Origin: Acinetobacter defluvii
Lineage (GTDB): Bacteria > Pseudomonadota > Gammaproteobacteria > Pseudomonadales > Moraxellaceae
Direction: 5' to 3'
Assembly (NCBI RefSeq): GCF_001704615.3
Contig: NZ_CP029396.2
Location: 1-64,000 of the forward strand
DNA: 64,000 nt
The notes under the pieces were generated by a model. That model searched no databases. It was not told the origin of the DNA and worked only from the letters and a program-made list of their open reading frames with translations. Below, piece by piece: positions 1 to 9,776 of the stretch (its first letter is position 1; every line of letters begins with the position of its first letter). The position numbers were made by a program, and so were the translations under genes.

Positions 1-120
1 TAATAAAAACACCCTATACCATGAGGAAACATAAAAAGGCGAATACATATAGGAACAGGTAAAAAATAACTTTAAAAAATAATATAGTTTGTTCCTAAAT
101 ATTCCTTACCTGTTTAGTGA

Positions 121-810
121 TTAAGGCGCTTTAAAATTCAATTGGATTTTATAAGTGTTCAAGACATCTGCTATAACAGTACCTTCAGGGATCTCAATCT
201 TATCCCCTACTTTGTATGTGTTCACAAATTGCCAAAACACCGCTTTTTCTTGTGGATCTAAACGAGAAAGGATGTATAGATAAGCAGATTCAAGCTGTTG
301 TTGGCTTGCATAGCTATCTACTGATACTACTGGCGTAGTTGCGAAGTTATAGTTCAATTCATCAAGAAGAGCTTCATATACAGTCGTACTTGCATACTTG
401 CTGTATTTACCCTTGTTTTCAGGAACCGTATAGCCGTGGTTGTAATTGATCATACGAGCAACGTAACTGGCCAATAGTTCCGAGTTTTTAGGGTTTTGCT
501 GTAAATAGTCTTCCAGCTTGGATTTATCAGCTTCGTGCGCCGTTAAAACCACTTCCCCGTTATTAATAACATTCAAGTTAAGTTTAATGCTCTTAATTTT
601 ACGAGGCGGTTGTTCAAATTCCGCACCATTAAAGCGATGTTTAACATTGATATAGTATTGTTCAATTGCATTCGCTTTAACTAAGGGAATTGGTGAAGAT
701 GATACAATTGGAGTTTGTGAGACTTTAACGGTTGTGTTGTTGGCATAGAGGTGTGCTGATAGCGAGATTGTACCAATCAGTAAAGCTAAAGTACGTTTAT
801 TAAATACCAT
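121..810 (-). CDS. Exported protein of unknown function
   Basis: 229 aa. The N-terminus (MVFNKRTLALLIGTISLSAHLYA) is a typical Sec signal peptide with cleavage likely after HLYA, so the mature protein should be periplasmic. The rest is soluble, with no further membrane segment and no motif I recognise; residues around 120-135 (YNHGYTVPENKGKYSKY) are tyrosine/lysine rich. It is transcribed alone, away from the DUF2726-type gene, with about 200 bp of AT-rich DNA between the two starts. Gene reality is well supported by length and signal peptide; function is unknown. Confidence 0.75.
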   Translation of the reverse strand: MVFNKRTLALLIGTISLSAHLYANNTTVKVSQTPIVSSSPIPLVKANAIEQYYINVKHRFNGAEFEQPPRKIKSIKLNLNVINNGEVVLTAHEADKSKLEDYLQQNPKNSELLASYVARMINYNHGYTVPENKGKYSKYASTTVYEALLDELNYNFATTPVVSVDSYASQQQLESAYLYILSRLDPQEKAVFWQFVNTYKVGDKIEIPEGTVIADVLNTYKIQLNFKAP

Positions 811-1028
811 TTTAAACTTTTCCAGTGAAATAGTCGGTGTTATTTGTGAGAACCAGTTTTACTTTTAAAACTACTTCTAAGCTGTCTTTACAAGATTATA
901 CTATTTTTAACATTGCATCACTAATAGTCCTTAAACATTTTTAGTTAATTCGTATCAATCACCGTTAAAACTATCTAATATGTTTAAGAAGTTTAAGCAC
1001 CCTTTAAAATTTGTTGTGTATTAGGTTT

Positions 1029-1547
1029 ATGGAAACGATTTTAAATTCCTTTTTGTTAAAGTCCATAATTTATTCATTATTGTTTTATATAGTGTATAAG
1101 TTTGTTTTTGCTTTATGTGGCGTATTTCGCAAACCTAAAACTAAAGCCAAAAAGAATTCAAAAAAAGGCTATCGTAAGCCTCAAAAGAATCAGGAGCTTG
1201 TATCTAAAAAAGTCCTTACAAAAGACGAGATTATAATGCTTGATGCACTAGAACAGGTCATTCCATCACGCAACATTTTGGTGCAAGTAAGCATGAGTGC
1301 TTTTATGACCACGCAAAACATAAGTACCCGAAATCAGTTTTCTAGGCTTTACGTGGACTATTTGATTGTTGATGAAGACTACAATCCTATATTATCTATT
1401 GAGCTTGATGGGCATTATCATAAATATACCCAGGATAAAGATAAAAGGCGTGACGAGCTTTTGAAGAGTGCTGGCATTCCTGTCATTAGGTTTAAGGAAA
1501 TTCCCGACATAAAAGTTATAAGAAAAACCATTTCAAGGTATATTTAG
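1029..1547 (+). CDS. Membrane-anchored DUF2726-type nuclease-fold protein
   Basis: 172 aa from the ATG at 1029; a TTG six codons upstream is in frame but less likely. One N-terminal membrane helix (about residues 5-30, LLKSIIYSLLFYIVYKFVFAL) is followed by a lysine-rich linker and a C-terminal domain. The domain has the DUF2726 pattern: YVDYLIVDEDY, then IELDGHYH, then D-K-RRDELLKSAGIPVIRF. This domain family is related to the restriction-endonuclease-like fold; here the ELD and the conserved D/RRD are present. Substrate is unknown. It stands alone, about 110 bp upstream of the H-NS-like gene. Confidence 0.7.
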   Translation: METILNSFLLKSIIYSLLFYIVYKFVFALCGVFRKPKTKAKKNSKKGYRKPQKNQELVSKKVLTKDEIIMLDALEQVIPSRNILVQVSMSAFMTTQNISTRNQFSRLYVDYLIVDEDYNPILSIELDGHYHKYTQDKDKRRDELLKSAGIPVIRFKEIPDIKVIRKTISRYI

Positions 1548-1658
1548 GTATAAATACGATTAACTCTAATTGATTTTAATAATGTAAATGTGTAAAAATG
1601 GTTTTGTCGTAAGAGATATTTTGAATTAATTTTCAAATATATTTCTAAAGGTTTAATC

Positions 1659-2120
1659 ATGAACAACTTAACTCGCAATACTGGAACTAATGACATGTTA
1701 AATGTATCAAAACCAGAAAATGTTGCTCAAATGTCACCTGTTGAACTTCAGAATTATATTGAAGAACTTCAACAACAACTAGTCGTTAAAGAAAATAAAG
1801 CTTTTCACGATGCTGTTAGTGCCATTAATGCAATCATTTCAGAAAAAATTACTGCCGATGGTGTTGTGGACATCCATACACTTAGCGAATATCTAAAAAA
1901 CAACCACATTGATACCACAAAAGTTGAGCCTATAAGACGTCAAAAACGTAAGCTTACGCATGAATGGGTTCACCGTGAAAACAACAGCTTACGTTGGGCT
2001 GGTCGCGGTCAAGTAATTAAATGGTTACGTGAAGAAATGATTGAAAAGGGTTTTGATCCTTCAGATAAAGAAGCTGTACGTAGTTATTGCGAACAAAATC
2101 TAGACCTTAAAGAGATTTAA
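1659..2120 (+). CDS. H-NS-family-like DNA-binding protein
   Basis: 153 aa. Residues about 22-60 (SPVELQNYIEELQQQLVVKE) form a predicted coiled coil, as in the H-NS oligomerisation domain. The C-terminal part carries LRWAGRGQVIKWLREEM, matching the H-NS AT-hook-like core (W-x-GRG-x-x-P-x-W-L) with Val-Ile replacing the proline position. H-NS proteins bind AT-rich DNA and silence acquired genes; plasmid copies often reduce the cost of carriage. It ends just before a strong terminator. A second, more canonical H-NS-like gene lies at 51816-52142. Upstream (1555-1590) is a weak relative of the TACGATnnTTTTAATTGATT element seen in the 52-63 kb array. Confidence 0.7.
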   Translation: MNNLTRNTGTNDMLNVSKPENVAQMSPVELQNYIEELQQQLVVKENKAFHDAVSAINAIISEKITADGVVDIHTLSEYLKNNHIDTTKVEPIRRQKRKLTHEWVHRENNSLRWAGRGQVIKWLREEMIEKGFDPSDKEAVRSYCEQNLDLKEI

Positions 2121-2135
2121 TCTTTAAAACTAGTG

Positions 2136-2164
2136 AAACCACCGTAAAAGGTGGTTTTTTTTTG
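2136..2164 (+). terminator. Rho-independent terminator after H-NS-like gene
   Basis: AAACCACC ... GGTGGTTT stem with a short GTAAAA loop followed by a T run, 15 bp after the stop codon. Confidence 0.85.
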
Positions 2165-2233
2165 CCATTATATAGTGTCGTTAAGCGATACCCTATTCTA
2201 TTAGCTTTCAGCCGATAACAAGAAAATTTGCAA

Positions 2234-2309
2234 TTGGTATATACTTAAACCGTTTTTATAAAGGTCACGTTATACAACGGACTAGTTTTAGTTAAATTTT
2301 GGTATATAC
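2234..2309 (+). promoter_or_regulatory. Two copies of the TTGGTATATAC motif upstream of a lipoprotein gene
   Basis: TTGGTATATAC at 2234-2244 and TTGGTATATAC at 2299-2309 lie 119 and 54 bp before the lipoprotein start. The same motif recurs before several other genes of the window (near 8957, 15739, 26266, 30124, 56115, 58671, 58748, 61246), so it is probably a regulator site or promoter element; the binding factor is unknown. Confidence 0.45.
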
Positions 2310-2362
2310 ATTATAAGTATATGTGACTATACCTTTGCTTATGTTTCGCTGGAGGCGATTAA

Positions 2363-2692
2363 ATGTCATTCAAAACTCTATTATTAACTGGCTTATTATC
2401 TGTAGGTTTGGTTTTAGTTGGTTGTAGTAAAAAAGAAGAATCAACATCTCAATCAAAACCTATTCAACCAGATGAACAAATTGACAAAGTAGATCCATCT
2501 GCAGACCTACAAGCAGCGCGTGAAGCTTATGTCGATAATGAAAAACCTTCAAAAGTTGAGGGCCACGATTTTGATGCACATCAAAAAACTGCAGAACAAA
2601 ATCCACCAAAAGAGGACGAGCAAAATGATATGTCTTCTATGCTGAACGCTGCAGCTGCAGATGCTCAAAAACAAGCAGATCAAAACAAATAA
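2363..2692 (+). CDS. Small lipoprotein
   Basis: 109 aa. Signal peptide with lipobox: MSFKTLLLTGLLSVGLVLVGC, Cys21 is the lipidation site. The mature part is short, hydrophilic and probably disordered (many Glu, Lys, Gln, Asp). The start is preceded by a clear Shine-Dalgarno (CTGGAGGCGATTAA). It is one of three short lipoproteins in the window (others at 9246 and 25777) that share this layout but not obvious sequence. Function unknown. Confidence 0.8.
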   Translation: MSFKTLLLTGLLSVGLVLVGCSKKEESTSQSKPIQPDEQIDKVDPSADLQAAREAYVDNEKPSKVEGHDFDAHQKTAEQNPPKEDEQNDMSSMLNAAAADAQKQADQNK

Positions 2693-2717
2693 CAGCACAT
2701 AAGCTTGGTACATCTTT

Positions 2718-2743
2718 AAAGGGGATTCGTTATCCCCTTTTTT
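2718..2743 (+). terminator. Rho-independent terminator
   Basis: AAAGGGGAT ... ATCCCCTTT stem with a T run, 25 bp after the lipoprotein stop. Confidence 0.85.
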
Positions 2744-2893
2744 AATGCGCCTTTAAAATACTTTTTAAATTCCCTTATTAAAACTTAACTAAAACAGTGA
2801 TTCATTTTAACTAAAAAAACTTTATACCCCACGACTTAGTTATAATTAACCAGTTAAAACGTAATTAGATAAATGCGTTAAGGAGTATTAAAA

Positions 2894-4702
2894 ATGGCAT
2901 ATGAATATAACTCGCAAGATAAGCGGTTTGAATTCCCTAATCCCTACCGAATAGAAAACATTTTTAAAGTGATCGGTGCCATCGTTTTTATGCTGGCTGG
3001 CCTAAGCTTAATTTTCAGTGCAAAAGGTCTATTCAGTAACGGTGTATTTGTTGCACTACCACCGCTTATAGTTGGTCTAGCAATGTTCAGTTATGGCGCT
3101 CTACTGCTGACCACAGGCTTATCAAACCTAAAGTTCTACTTTGGTCGTGATCAACCAGCCGGACTTGCACAGGAGTTATCCATTCAAGAAACTGGTGCTT
3201 ATCCTGGTGCAACCGATATTAAAGAGATCCTACGCCAAAGCGCTTTGATTTATGAAGAACCAAAAGGCTCAGTGAACGGGATTCTATATTCACTGTTCCC
3301 TAATCTTATTTTTTCGCCATTATTCATCCGTAACGCTGCAGAAGCTCAATTTCAAAATGCGATTGTTTTTCTGATTACCTTAGTGAGTGCTCTAATCGCG
3401 TATGTGGGTGCATCACCCAATACAGGTGCTTGGCTTGGGATTGTTTACAACGCCATTATTTTGATTGTTTTATTGCGTCCTATGGCTAATCCGAACTCAG
3501 GTGCACAAGAAATTGGTTTATCTAAAGTCATTGGTTTGGTTTTAGTCGCCATTCTTGGACCTGTATTGGTTCCTATCCTTACCCAACATGCAGTTGCACC
3601 TATTTGGTTGCCAAGCATGGATAAAGCAATTTTTACGTTAATTGCAGCGCTGATTGCGATAGCGATATTCTTCTTGGCCGTGATTGCTCAAATGGTAAAA
3701 CAGCCACCACAAGCCAGTGCTGGAGTCGTTCAGGATAGTTTGAGTATGAATTGCCAACCAATGCAATTGTTTGATGAACTTGAACGCCATCTACAAAAGA
3801 ATTGGGAAAGTGCTATTCCTAACAGAATCTATTCACGCCAGTTGCCAGTTATCAACTCTCGCAGTAAAAACGGTGCTTTTGAGGGTGAGATCTTAGAAGA
3901 AACTCAACCAGTGCCAATCAATACCCTTCGTGATATGACATTGAGCTCATGCTTCAAAGAAGAAAAGTATCGCTGGTTAGCCATCCTCAATAGTTTTGGA
4001 TTGTTAAGTTTTATTGCTTCAGTCGTATTAATGACTATTTTTGCCAAAGGTCTATATAACGGAAGCTATCTGGATTTTAGCGACTTCACTTATGGTTTCT
4101 TTGGTGTATCGATGTGGATCTTAGGGAAGTTTTGTTTTGAGCACGGTAATTACCTATGGAGCCGTTTTGACTTTGTATCAAAACTAATATGGGTTGAGGC
4201 TAAAGGTAGCTATCAATTGTCTCAAATGAACTTTGGCCGTTACCTTGACGACAGCGTGAAATCACAAAAAGAAGTCATCAATGTTGAAACCATGACGTTA
4301 CGTGTCTGGTACGCTGAAATTAGCACAACGACCTTCGGTAAATATCAAAACCGTGCGATCTTGAGCATGACTGCTTGTACTGATGATGCTGTTGTACTGA
4401 AAGAGCATTTAGCCGACTTTGCCAAAAGCCAAAGCATTGTGGTTGCCCCAACGTCTGAAGTAGATATTAACCGCATGTCATCTATGAACCAGATGAATAG
4501 CGCAATCAATAAAAGCTCACCAAGAACACATGGTACACATCTTGGATTGATGAATAACCCTGAAACACACAGTCAGGATCTATCAGATCAAGTACCCGTG
4601 ATCATCAAACCGAAAAAGAATATGTTTTGTGTGAAATGTGGTGAACCACTTCAGGACAATATGCTGTTTTGCCCTCAGTGTGGTACCAAAATAGAAAGTT
4701 AA
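2894..4702 (+). CDS. Polytopic membrane protein with C-terminal zinc ribbon
   Basis: 602 aa. Seven or so hydrophobic segments are visible (about residues 24-45, 50-75, 135-170, 178-195, 208-228, 245-267, 360-385), then a long soluble region and, at the extreme C-terminus, a zinc ribbon FCVKCGEP ... FCPQCGTKIE with four cysteines in CxxC pairs. A Pro/Ser-rich linker (about 505-570) joins the two parts. Shine-Dalgarno AAGGAG precedes the ATG. I do not recognise the family; the zinc ribbon suggests a cytosolic regulatory or docking tail. Monocistronic, ended by a terminator. Confidence 0.75.
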   Translation: MAYEYNSQDKRFEFPNPYRIENIFKVIGAIVFMLAGLSLIFSAKGLFSNGVFVALPPLIVGLAMFSYGALLLTTGLSNLKFYFGRDQPAGLAQELSIQETGAYPGATDIKEILRQSALIYEEPKGSVNGILYSLFPNLIFSPLFIRNAAEAQFQNAIVFLITLVSALIAYVGASPNTGAWLGIVYNAIILIVLLRPMANPNSGAQEIGLSKVIGLVLVAILGPVLVPILTQHAVAPIWLPSMDKAIFTLIAALIAIAIFFLAVIAQMVKQPPQASAGVVQDSLSMNCQPMQLFDELERHLQKNWESAIPNRIYSRQLPVINSRSKNGAFEGEILEETQPVPINTLRDMTLSSCFKEEKYRWLAILNSFGLLSFIASVVLMTIFAKGLYNGSYLDFSDFTYGFFGVSMWILGKFCFEHGNYLWSRFDFVSKLIWVEAKGSYQLSQMNFGRYLDDSVKSQKEVINVETMTLRVWYAEISTTTFGKYQNRAILSMTACTDDAVVLKEHLADFAKSQSIVVAPTSEVDINRMSSMNQMNSAINKSSPRTHGTHLGLMNNPETHSQDLSDQVPVIIKPKKNMFCVKCGEPLQDNMLFCPQCGTKIES

Positions 4703-4721
4703 TCGTTAAAGAAAATAAAGG

Positions 4722-4752
4722 AATGGATTACGAATGTGGTCCATTTTTTTTT
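4722..4752 (+). terminator. Rho-independent terminator
   Basis: AATGGA ... TCCATT stem followed by a run of eight or more T, 20 bp after the zinc-ribbon membrane protein gene. Confidence 0.65.
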
Positions 4753-4782
4753 GACATCAAAAAAATAATTAGAGTTCTAAAA

Positions 4783-5016
4783 TTAAGAGTTTAATTGAGC
4801 GTTGACATATTCTTCGACAGAAAATCCCTTTACGCCAGTTTCTATAAGTGCATGCACAAAGTCTGAGAACGTCACTGGAATGTACCCTACTTTGAATAGT
4901 GCCTCATTCAACTCTTTGAACTTCAGAAAAACTTCTTCTTTATGTTTTTTCTTCAGCTTAAACGTGGACGGCAAATCTGCCACTTGCAGATCTTGAATTT
5001 TGATTGGGTTGTTCAT
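4783..5016 (-). CDS. Small protein of unknown function
   Basis: 77 aa, start MNNPIKIQDLQVADLPS. Charged and predicted mostly helical (KLKKKHKEEVFLKFKELNEALFKVG), with a C-terminal half (FSDFVHALIETGVKGFSVEEYVNAQL) that resembles the helix pair of small ribbon-helix-helix or plasmid-stability proteins, but no definite family is visible. It is convergent with the upstream membrane protein gene. An opposite-strand ORF overlapping it (4802-4996) looks like a shadow. Confidence 0.55.
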   Translation of the reverse strand: MNNPIKIQDLQVADLPSTFKLKKKHKEEVFLKFKELNEALFKVGYIPVTFSDFVHALIETGVKGFSVEEYVNAQLNS

Positions 5017-5072
5017 AGCGTACCCGGTTGCTTAAAAGTTGCGAATTTAAACTATTGTAATGTGAAAATTAA

Positions 5073-5104
5073 AAAATGCAGAATAAATCTGCATTTTATT
5101 GTTT
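5073..5104. terminator. Hairpin, probable terminator
   Basis: AAAATGCAGA / TCTGCATTTT perfect 10-bp stem with a T-rich tail on both sides, between the 77-aa gene and the 332-aa gene. Confidence 0.6.
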
Positions 5105-5211
5105 CATTTTTTTAAGATCTATTTGATAAACAGATGCTTAAATTAGTATTCTCAACCAAAAGCCAATTAATAGCGGATTAACCAAAATCAATCCGTTTCT
5201 TATTAGTATGT

Positions 5212-6210
5212 TTAATGTGTTGCTACTGGCGTACCAAATGCATCAGGATGTTGTGGTTGTTCACCACCACTTTGTTGAGCTTGACCAGGTTGACCAGCTG
5301 GAGCAGTTGTCTTACGTGCAGCTAAGTCCTTCATGATGTCTTGACAAGACATGCCCCCTGTTTCGTATAAGTTGTACGCAACAGGATCTTTTTTAGGATC
5401 TGGCGGTACACACTCCAATTCAGGTTCACTAGCAGTTGCAGAATCGGCATTCATTTTGTCCAGTTCGGTAGTAATCAATGTCAGATCGATGTCACTTGGC
5501 GTAATTGGACGACTGCTGATCTGCAAGCGATAAGTCATAGACGGCGTTAGTAGCGCATATAGTTCGCGGATCTGATTGGCCATAAGCGCAGGATTTTTCA
5601 TTACGATTTTTTGGCATAAGAAAAGGTGCACGTTGTTCGGGCTACAAACACTTCCTTTACGCTGACTTGATTGTGGGTTTTGGGCATCCACTTTCAAGGG
5701 GTAGACTTCAATGTAAACTTCATACGGCGTATCTGGCTGAAATTGGAAGTTCTGCAAACTAGCAACGACAGTTGAATACGGTTCTGACGTATCTTGTGCA
5801 TGACAGAATACTTGTGGTGCGTTACAGTCAAAGTTACGACTAATACGGTCGATAATTTCATTGCGCTGAGCAGCCAATTTCATACTTTCTTCTTTTACTC
5901 GTCTTGCAACTTCACTCTGCAGTCGAGCTTCAAGTTCAACATCGCTTTGTTGTGGACGTTCAACTTCGATGTTTTGATTGCCAAAAATAACCACAGCAAA
6001 TAACAAAAAGAAAAGAACACCACCGCCAATCAAGATTAGCTTTTTATGCTTAGCAACAAAGTTTTCATCAATGTTTACTTTTTTGCCCTTCTTTGCTGTC
6101 TTGGCTGGCTGTTCAGGCTCACTTACATGTTCATCATCGGGTTGGATTTTGATCGCTTCTTCAGCTTCCTTCCCGATGTTGTCCATATCATCTGGTTCGT
6201 GATTACTCAT
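5212..6210 (-). CDS. Single-pass membrane protein with large periplasmic domain
   Basis: 332 aa. An acidic cytosolic N-terminus (about 1-55) with a basic stretch KKGKKVNIDENFVAKHKK precedes one membrane helix (about 57-77, LILIGGGVLFFLLFAVVIFG). A coiled-coil-like segment (about 88-115) and a soluble C-terminal domain follow, with cysteines at FDCNAPQVFCH, VCSPNNVHLFLC and ECV...SCQD that could form disulphides in the periplasm. The tail is Gln/Pro/Gly rich. The gene sits 16 bp downstream of topA and is probably co-transcribed with it. The family is not recognised. Confidence 0.75.
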   Translation of the reverse strand: MSNHEPDDMDNIGKEAEEAIKIQPDDEHVSEPEQPAKTAKKGKKVNIDENFVAKHKKLILIGGGVLFFLLFAVVIFGNQNIEVERPQQSDVELEARLQSEVARRVKEESMKLAAQRNEIIDRISRNFDCNAPQVFCHAQDTSEPYSTVVASLQNFQFQPDTPYEVYIEVYPLKVDAQNPQSSQRKGSVCSPNNVHLFLCQKIVMKNPALMANQIRELYALLTPSMTYRLQISSRPITPSDIDLTLITTELDKMNADSATASEPELECVPPDPKKDPVAYNLYETGGMSCQDIMKDLAARKTTAPAGQPGQAQQSGGEQPQHPDAFGTPVATH

Positions 6211-6226
6211 TTATTCACCTATTCAA

Positions 6227-8890
6227 TTATTTACTTGATTTAGCTTTTGTAGAGGTCGATTTAGACTTGGCTTTCTTTTTGCCACGTTGAACTGGCTCAC
6301 CGTTGTTGTCGTATCCACTTGCACCACAGCTAAAGCAATCCCATTTATACTTACGTTCACCACGTAAATTAAATGCAGACTGAATCATGGTCTGGCCACA
6401 CTCAAAACACTTGGCTTCGTTGCCAGTGCGAGATTTTGTAAGTTGGGTATCTGGTGATCCATCTGGCAATATGTCGAAATAACGTTTACATGATGCAGCT
6501 TCACAACTGTATCGCTCTTCGTAAACACCAGGTTCTTTGCGGTACTTGGTATGTACAAGAGGCTTTTTACAGATACATGGATACTCTGTTTTGGTCACTT
6601 GGAATCTTGGCTCGTAGTTAGGACTACCATCAGGGAACACCTCTAATGGACCCGACTTACATTTTTTGCCTTTCAGGTTTGGATTGGATTTTTCACAAGA
6701 AAAGAAGTGATACGGCTTACCTGAAGAAGTTGAAATACCTTTTAACTCACGCAACCAACCGCCACACCCTTCAAGCTGACATTTGTATGTATGGTTACGG
6801 CGATATTCGTCAAAATCAGGAACCAAGTTACCGCTTTCGTCATTTGTAGAACGGTATGTTTCTTTACAGGTGCCATCTACGAACGCACGTTGAGAGCACT
6901 CAAAAAATACAGATTTATCAGTTGTAACCTGAGTCAGTGATTTGCCACATAAACATAAATGAGCAGTTGGCTCACGTACAGTTGGCTTACCCGGTTCATC
7001 TTTACCATCAACATTTCTGTTTGGCGCTGAACTTTTGCATGAATTACATGACCAGTAGACCGATGTTGTTTTGTCGCGATTGGTACCGATTTTCGGCAAC
7101 ATGCGTCCGTCATCACAGTTTTTACATTTGTAGACAGGGAATGAATCAAGCCAATGTTTTGAGAACTGTCCTAATTCACTTTCAATCCCTAAATGGAACT
7201 TTTGGAGTTCTTGTTTGTAATCGGCATCACCAGTAGCGATTAGATCCAGTGTTTCTTCAATTTCTTTGGTGTAAAGCGGATCTGCAAAACTAAACTTACC
7301 TCTAATGTTTTGAATCAACTTCAATCCATGCGGTGTAACTTCAATTTTCTTTTTAACAAGCTTGATATAGCCGTGCTTGATTAACCGTTCAAAGATTGAT
7401 TGGTAAGTACTAGGACGACCAATTCCTTTTTTCTCAAGTAATTTGACCAATGATGGTACGGTGTAGCGTGAACGTGGTTTGGTTTTGGTCGCGATAACTT
7501 TACCAGCAATAACATTGTGGTTTTGACCGACTTCAATATCTATAGGTAGCGTATGTTCAGGTTCTTTTTCTGAATCTTCTTCACCGTCCACGTATTCAAG
7601 TGCATTTTCATCAATACTGTAGGTCTTTAATAAGCCCAACCAGCCATCTTCTTTTAAGATACGGCTAGAAGCTTTGAATTCAGCATCTTTAGTAATGCTT
7701 TCACCATCTACATTGAGAGTGACATCTTTATAGACACCTATAACGGATTTAACTTCGTATTCAGCTGGAGCCATTTGCGATGCAACAGTACGCAACCAGA
7801 TTAGACGGTATAGATCCTTTTGAACTTGGTCCTTACCAGCTTCAAAGGTAAAGAAGTCACTAGGACGAATACATTCATGTGCTTCTTGAGCACCATCGCG
7901 AGATTTGGTTTTATTGCCGATAATCGCAATGCCCTCTCTCTCACCAAAAGCTTCTAGAGCTTGCATCCCCTCAGGCGAAATTACAGCAGCATCAGTACGA
8001 TGGTAAGTGATATAACCACCTTCATATAACTTTTGCGCTGCTTCCATAGTTTGTTTTAGATCCAAACCAAGACGCGCTGCAGCTGCAGCTTGCAGATCAA
8101 CAGTAATAAACGGCGCTGGAGCACTGCGGAAAGATGGCTTAGTTTCAACACTGGTAATGGTTAAGTCTTTTTTATCAATTACGTTTTGTAGACGGGTAAT
8201 TGAAGCTTTATCTAACCACTGGTTATTGTGCACATCCTTCATTTCAGGATTAAGCCACTTAGAAAAATCCCATTTCGCAGCCCAACCTTGTTTTAGAGTT
8301 ACTTCAAGATTGTAATGTTCATGTGATTTGAAGTTTTTCAGTAGATCTTCTAAATCACCAAGCACAACGAGTACGGCAGATTGAACACGGCCAACAGGAA
8401 ATTTGCCTTTTAAAATGTTTGAAATTGGCTCATACAAGTAAAAACCAATCATACGGTCAAGGAAACGGCGTGTTTCTTGAGATGCCACCATACCTTGATC
8501 CAGCTCTTCACCATTTTGAAGTGCATTAGCGATCGTACTTTTATCAATAGCGTTATATTTGACGCGAATATACTGATCGTCAGATAAGTTCAGGATACGT
8601 TTTAAGTGATATGCAATGGCTTCACCTTCACGGTCCAAGTCAGTTGCGAGGAAAACCGTATCTGCATTTTTAGCAGCCTGTCTTAATTCTTGAACAACGC
8701 GTGTTTTATTTTGAGATATTTCGTATTTAGGAACAAAGGCTGGATATGAAAAACCGATCTCATGATTAGGTAAATCACATACATGGCCAACTGAAGCGCG
8801 TACAACGAATTCGTGCGGATACAGGTCATCCAAGATATGTTGAATTTTTTCGACCTTTCCGGGTGACTCTACTATGAACAAACTACTCAT
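6227..8890 (-). CDS. topA: Type IA DNA topoisomerase I
   Basis: 887 aa. Relaxes negatively supercoiled DNA by a transient 5'-phosphotyrosine link. The TOPRIM domain is at the N-terminus (VESPGK at 7-12, acidic DLDREGE at 84-90). The active-site region is YITYHRTDA, with Tyr296 the expected nucleophile. The C-terminal third carries about five zinc-ribbon units with CxxC or CxC pairs (YKCKNC...CNSC, CLCGKS, CQLEGC...C, CICKKP...C, CFECG...CFSCG). This is in the size range of chromosomal TopA, but the gene lies among plasmid-type genes and probably supports plasmid replication or transfer. A GTATATAC motif lies 67 bp upstream. Confidence 0.9.
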   Translation of the reverse strand: MSSLFIVESPGKVEKIQHILDDLYPHEFVVRASVGHVCDLPNHEIGFSYPAFVPKYEISQNKTRVVQELRQAAKNADTVFLATDLDREGEAIAYHLKRILNLSDDQYIRVKYNAIDKSTIANALQNGEELDQGMVASQETRRFLDRMIGFYLYEPISNILKGKFPVGRVQSAVLVVLGDLEDLLKNFKSHEHYNLEVTLKQGWAAKWDFSKWLNPEMKDVHNNQWLDKASITRLQNVIDKKDLTITSVETKPSFRSAPAPFITVDLQAAAAARLGLDLKQTMEAAQKLYEGGYITYHRTDAAVISPEGMQALEAFGEREGIAIIGNKTKSRDGAQEAHECIRPSDFFTFEAGKDQVQKDLYRLIWLRTVASQMAPAEYEVKSVIGVYKDVTLNVDGESITKDAEFKASSRILKEDGWLGLLKTYSIDENALEYVDGEEDSEKEPEHTLPIDIEVGQNHNVIAGKVIATKTKPRSRYTVPSLVKLLEKKGIGRPSTYQSIFERLIKHGYIKLVKKKIEVTPHGLKLIQNIRGKFSFADPLYTKEIEETLDLIATGDADYKQELQKFHLGIESELGQFSKHWLDSFPVYKCKNCDDGRMLPKIGTNRDKTTSVYWSCNSCKSSAPNRNVDGKDEPGKPTVREPTAHLCLCGKSLTQVTTDKSVFFECSQRAFVDGTCKETYRSTNDESGNLVPDFDEYRRNHTYKCQLEGCGGWLRELKGISTSSGKPYHFFSCEKSNPNLKGKKCKSGPLEVFPDGSPNYEPRFQVTKTEYPCICKKPLVHTKYRKEPGVYEERYSCEAASCKRYFDILPDGSPDTQLTKSRTGNEAKCFECGQTMIQSAFNLRGERKYKWDCFSCGASGYDNNGEPVQRGKKKAKSKSTSTKAKSSK

Positions 8891-9245
8891 TAAAATTCAT
8901 CCAATTTTTAACTTTCTTTAGTAATAATTACTGAAGTTAATCTAGTAATGGTTTAAGTATATACAATTTTAAAATGTTTAAATAGGTTTAAGGGTTGATA
9001 AACAAACACTTTTAAGGGCTTATTTCTTAATCTTTAGTTGGATGAACATTTCAAGTGGTTAAATTACTTCCTGTTTTCAATAATCTACGCGAAAAAAGAC
9101 AACAATATTTATCTAAAATTATGGAAAAAAATGGCTTAATTGTTTGAAAATGCACTGTTTAACCGTCACAAATTAAAATTCCAAAAATATTATTTAACGA
9201 ATTAATGTTGTACTATAAAGGTATCGTTTGTTTTAAGCTAAAACC
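8891..9245. other. AT-rich intergenic region between divergent topA and lipoprotein genes
   Basis: 355 bp without a convincing gene. It contains AGTATATAC at 8956-8964 (a relative of the recurrent GGTATATAC motif) on the topA side. Promoters for both flanking genes must lie here. No strong hairpin was seen. Confidence 0.5.
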
Positions 9246-9767
9246 ATGATTAAAAAACTTATAGTTTTAAGCACCTCATTGTTAATCATCGGGTGTTCGT
9301 CTACGCCACAAGAGAAACGCTTAGATCAATACCTTGAAGATACGAAAACTGATGCAAAGGAACGTAGTATTGACTGGTATTACAAACATGATTACGAGCG
9401 TAGTAATGTTTTAAATATTTGTTATTCCATTTATATAGATTCTGCTAAGAAAGCTGGTTATTACAGCGATGATGTTAGTGATGGCCGAGAAAAGTATTTA
9501 GACGATAGCGTACAAAAAGAAATGTACGCCTCAAATGACGAATGCAATAAGGCATATAAGGCTCAGGATATTCTAGATAACTTTGTTGCAAGCAATAGCC
9601 TTCCACAAGAGTCTTATGAAGACAAGTTAGATCCACAACAAGAACCAAATTCAACACCAGAAGTATCACCTGAAGTACCAGAAGTGTCACCTGAAGCACC
9701 AGCAAATGAACCAGTCGCCACAAAACCACCAACACTGGAGGAATTAACCAATGCGAATCCGCAATAA
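9246..9767 (+). CDS. Lipoprotein with proline-rich tail
   Basis: 173 aa. Lipobox MIKKLIVLSTSLLIIGC with Cys17 lipidated. A helical, charged middle region (about 25-115) contains two cysteines (NICYSIY and NDECNK). The C-terminal 45 residues are an acidic Pro/Glu/Val repeat (SPEVPEVSPEAPANEP) that could span the periplasm or reach peptidoglycan. The next small membrane ORF begins 10 bp after its stop. Confidence 0.8.
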   Translation: MIKKLIVLSTSLLIIGCSSTPQEKRLDQYLEDTKTDAKERSIDWYYKHDYERSNVLNICYSIYIDSAKKAGYYSDDVSDGREKYLDDSVQKEMYASNDECNKAYKAQDILDNFVASNSLPQESYEDKLDPQQEPNSTPEVSPEVPEVSPEAPANEPVATKPPTLEELTNANPQ

Positions 9768-9776
9768 TGCGCTCAT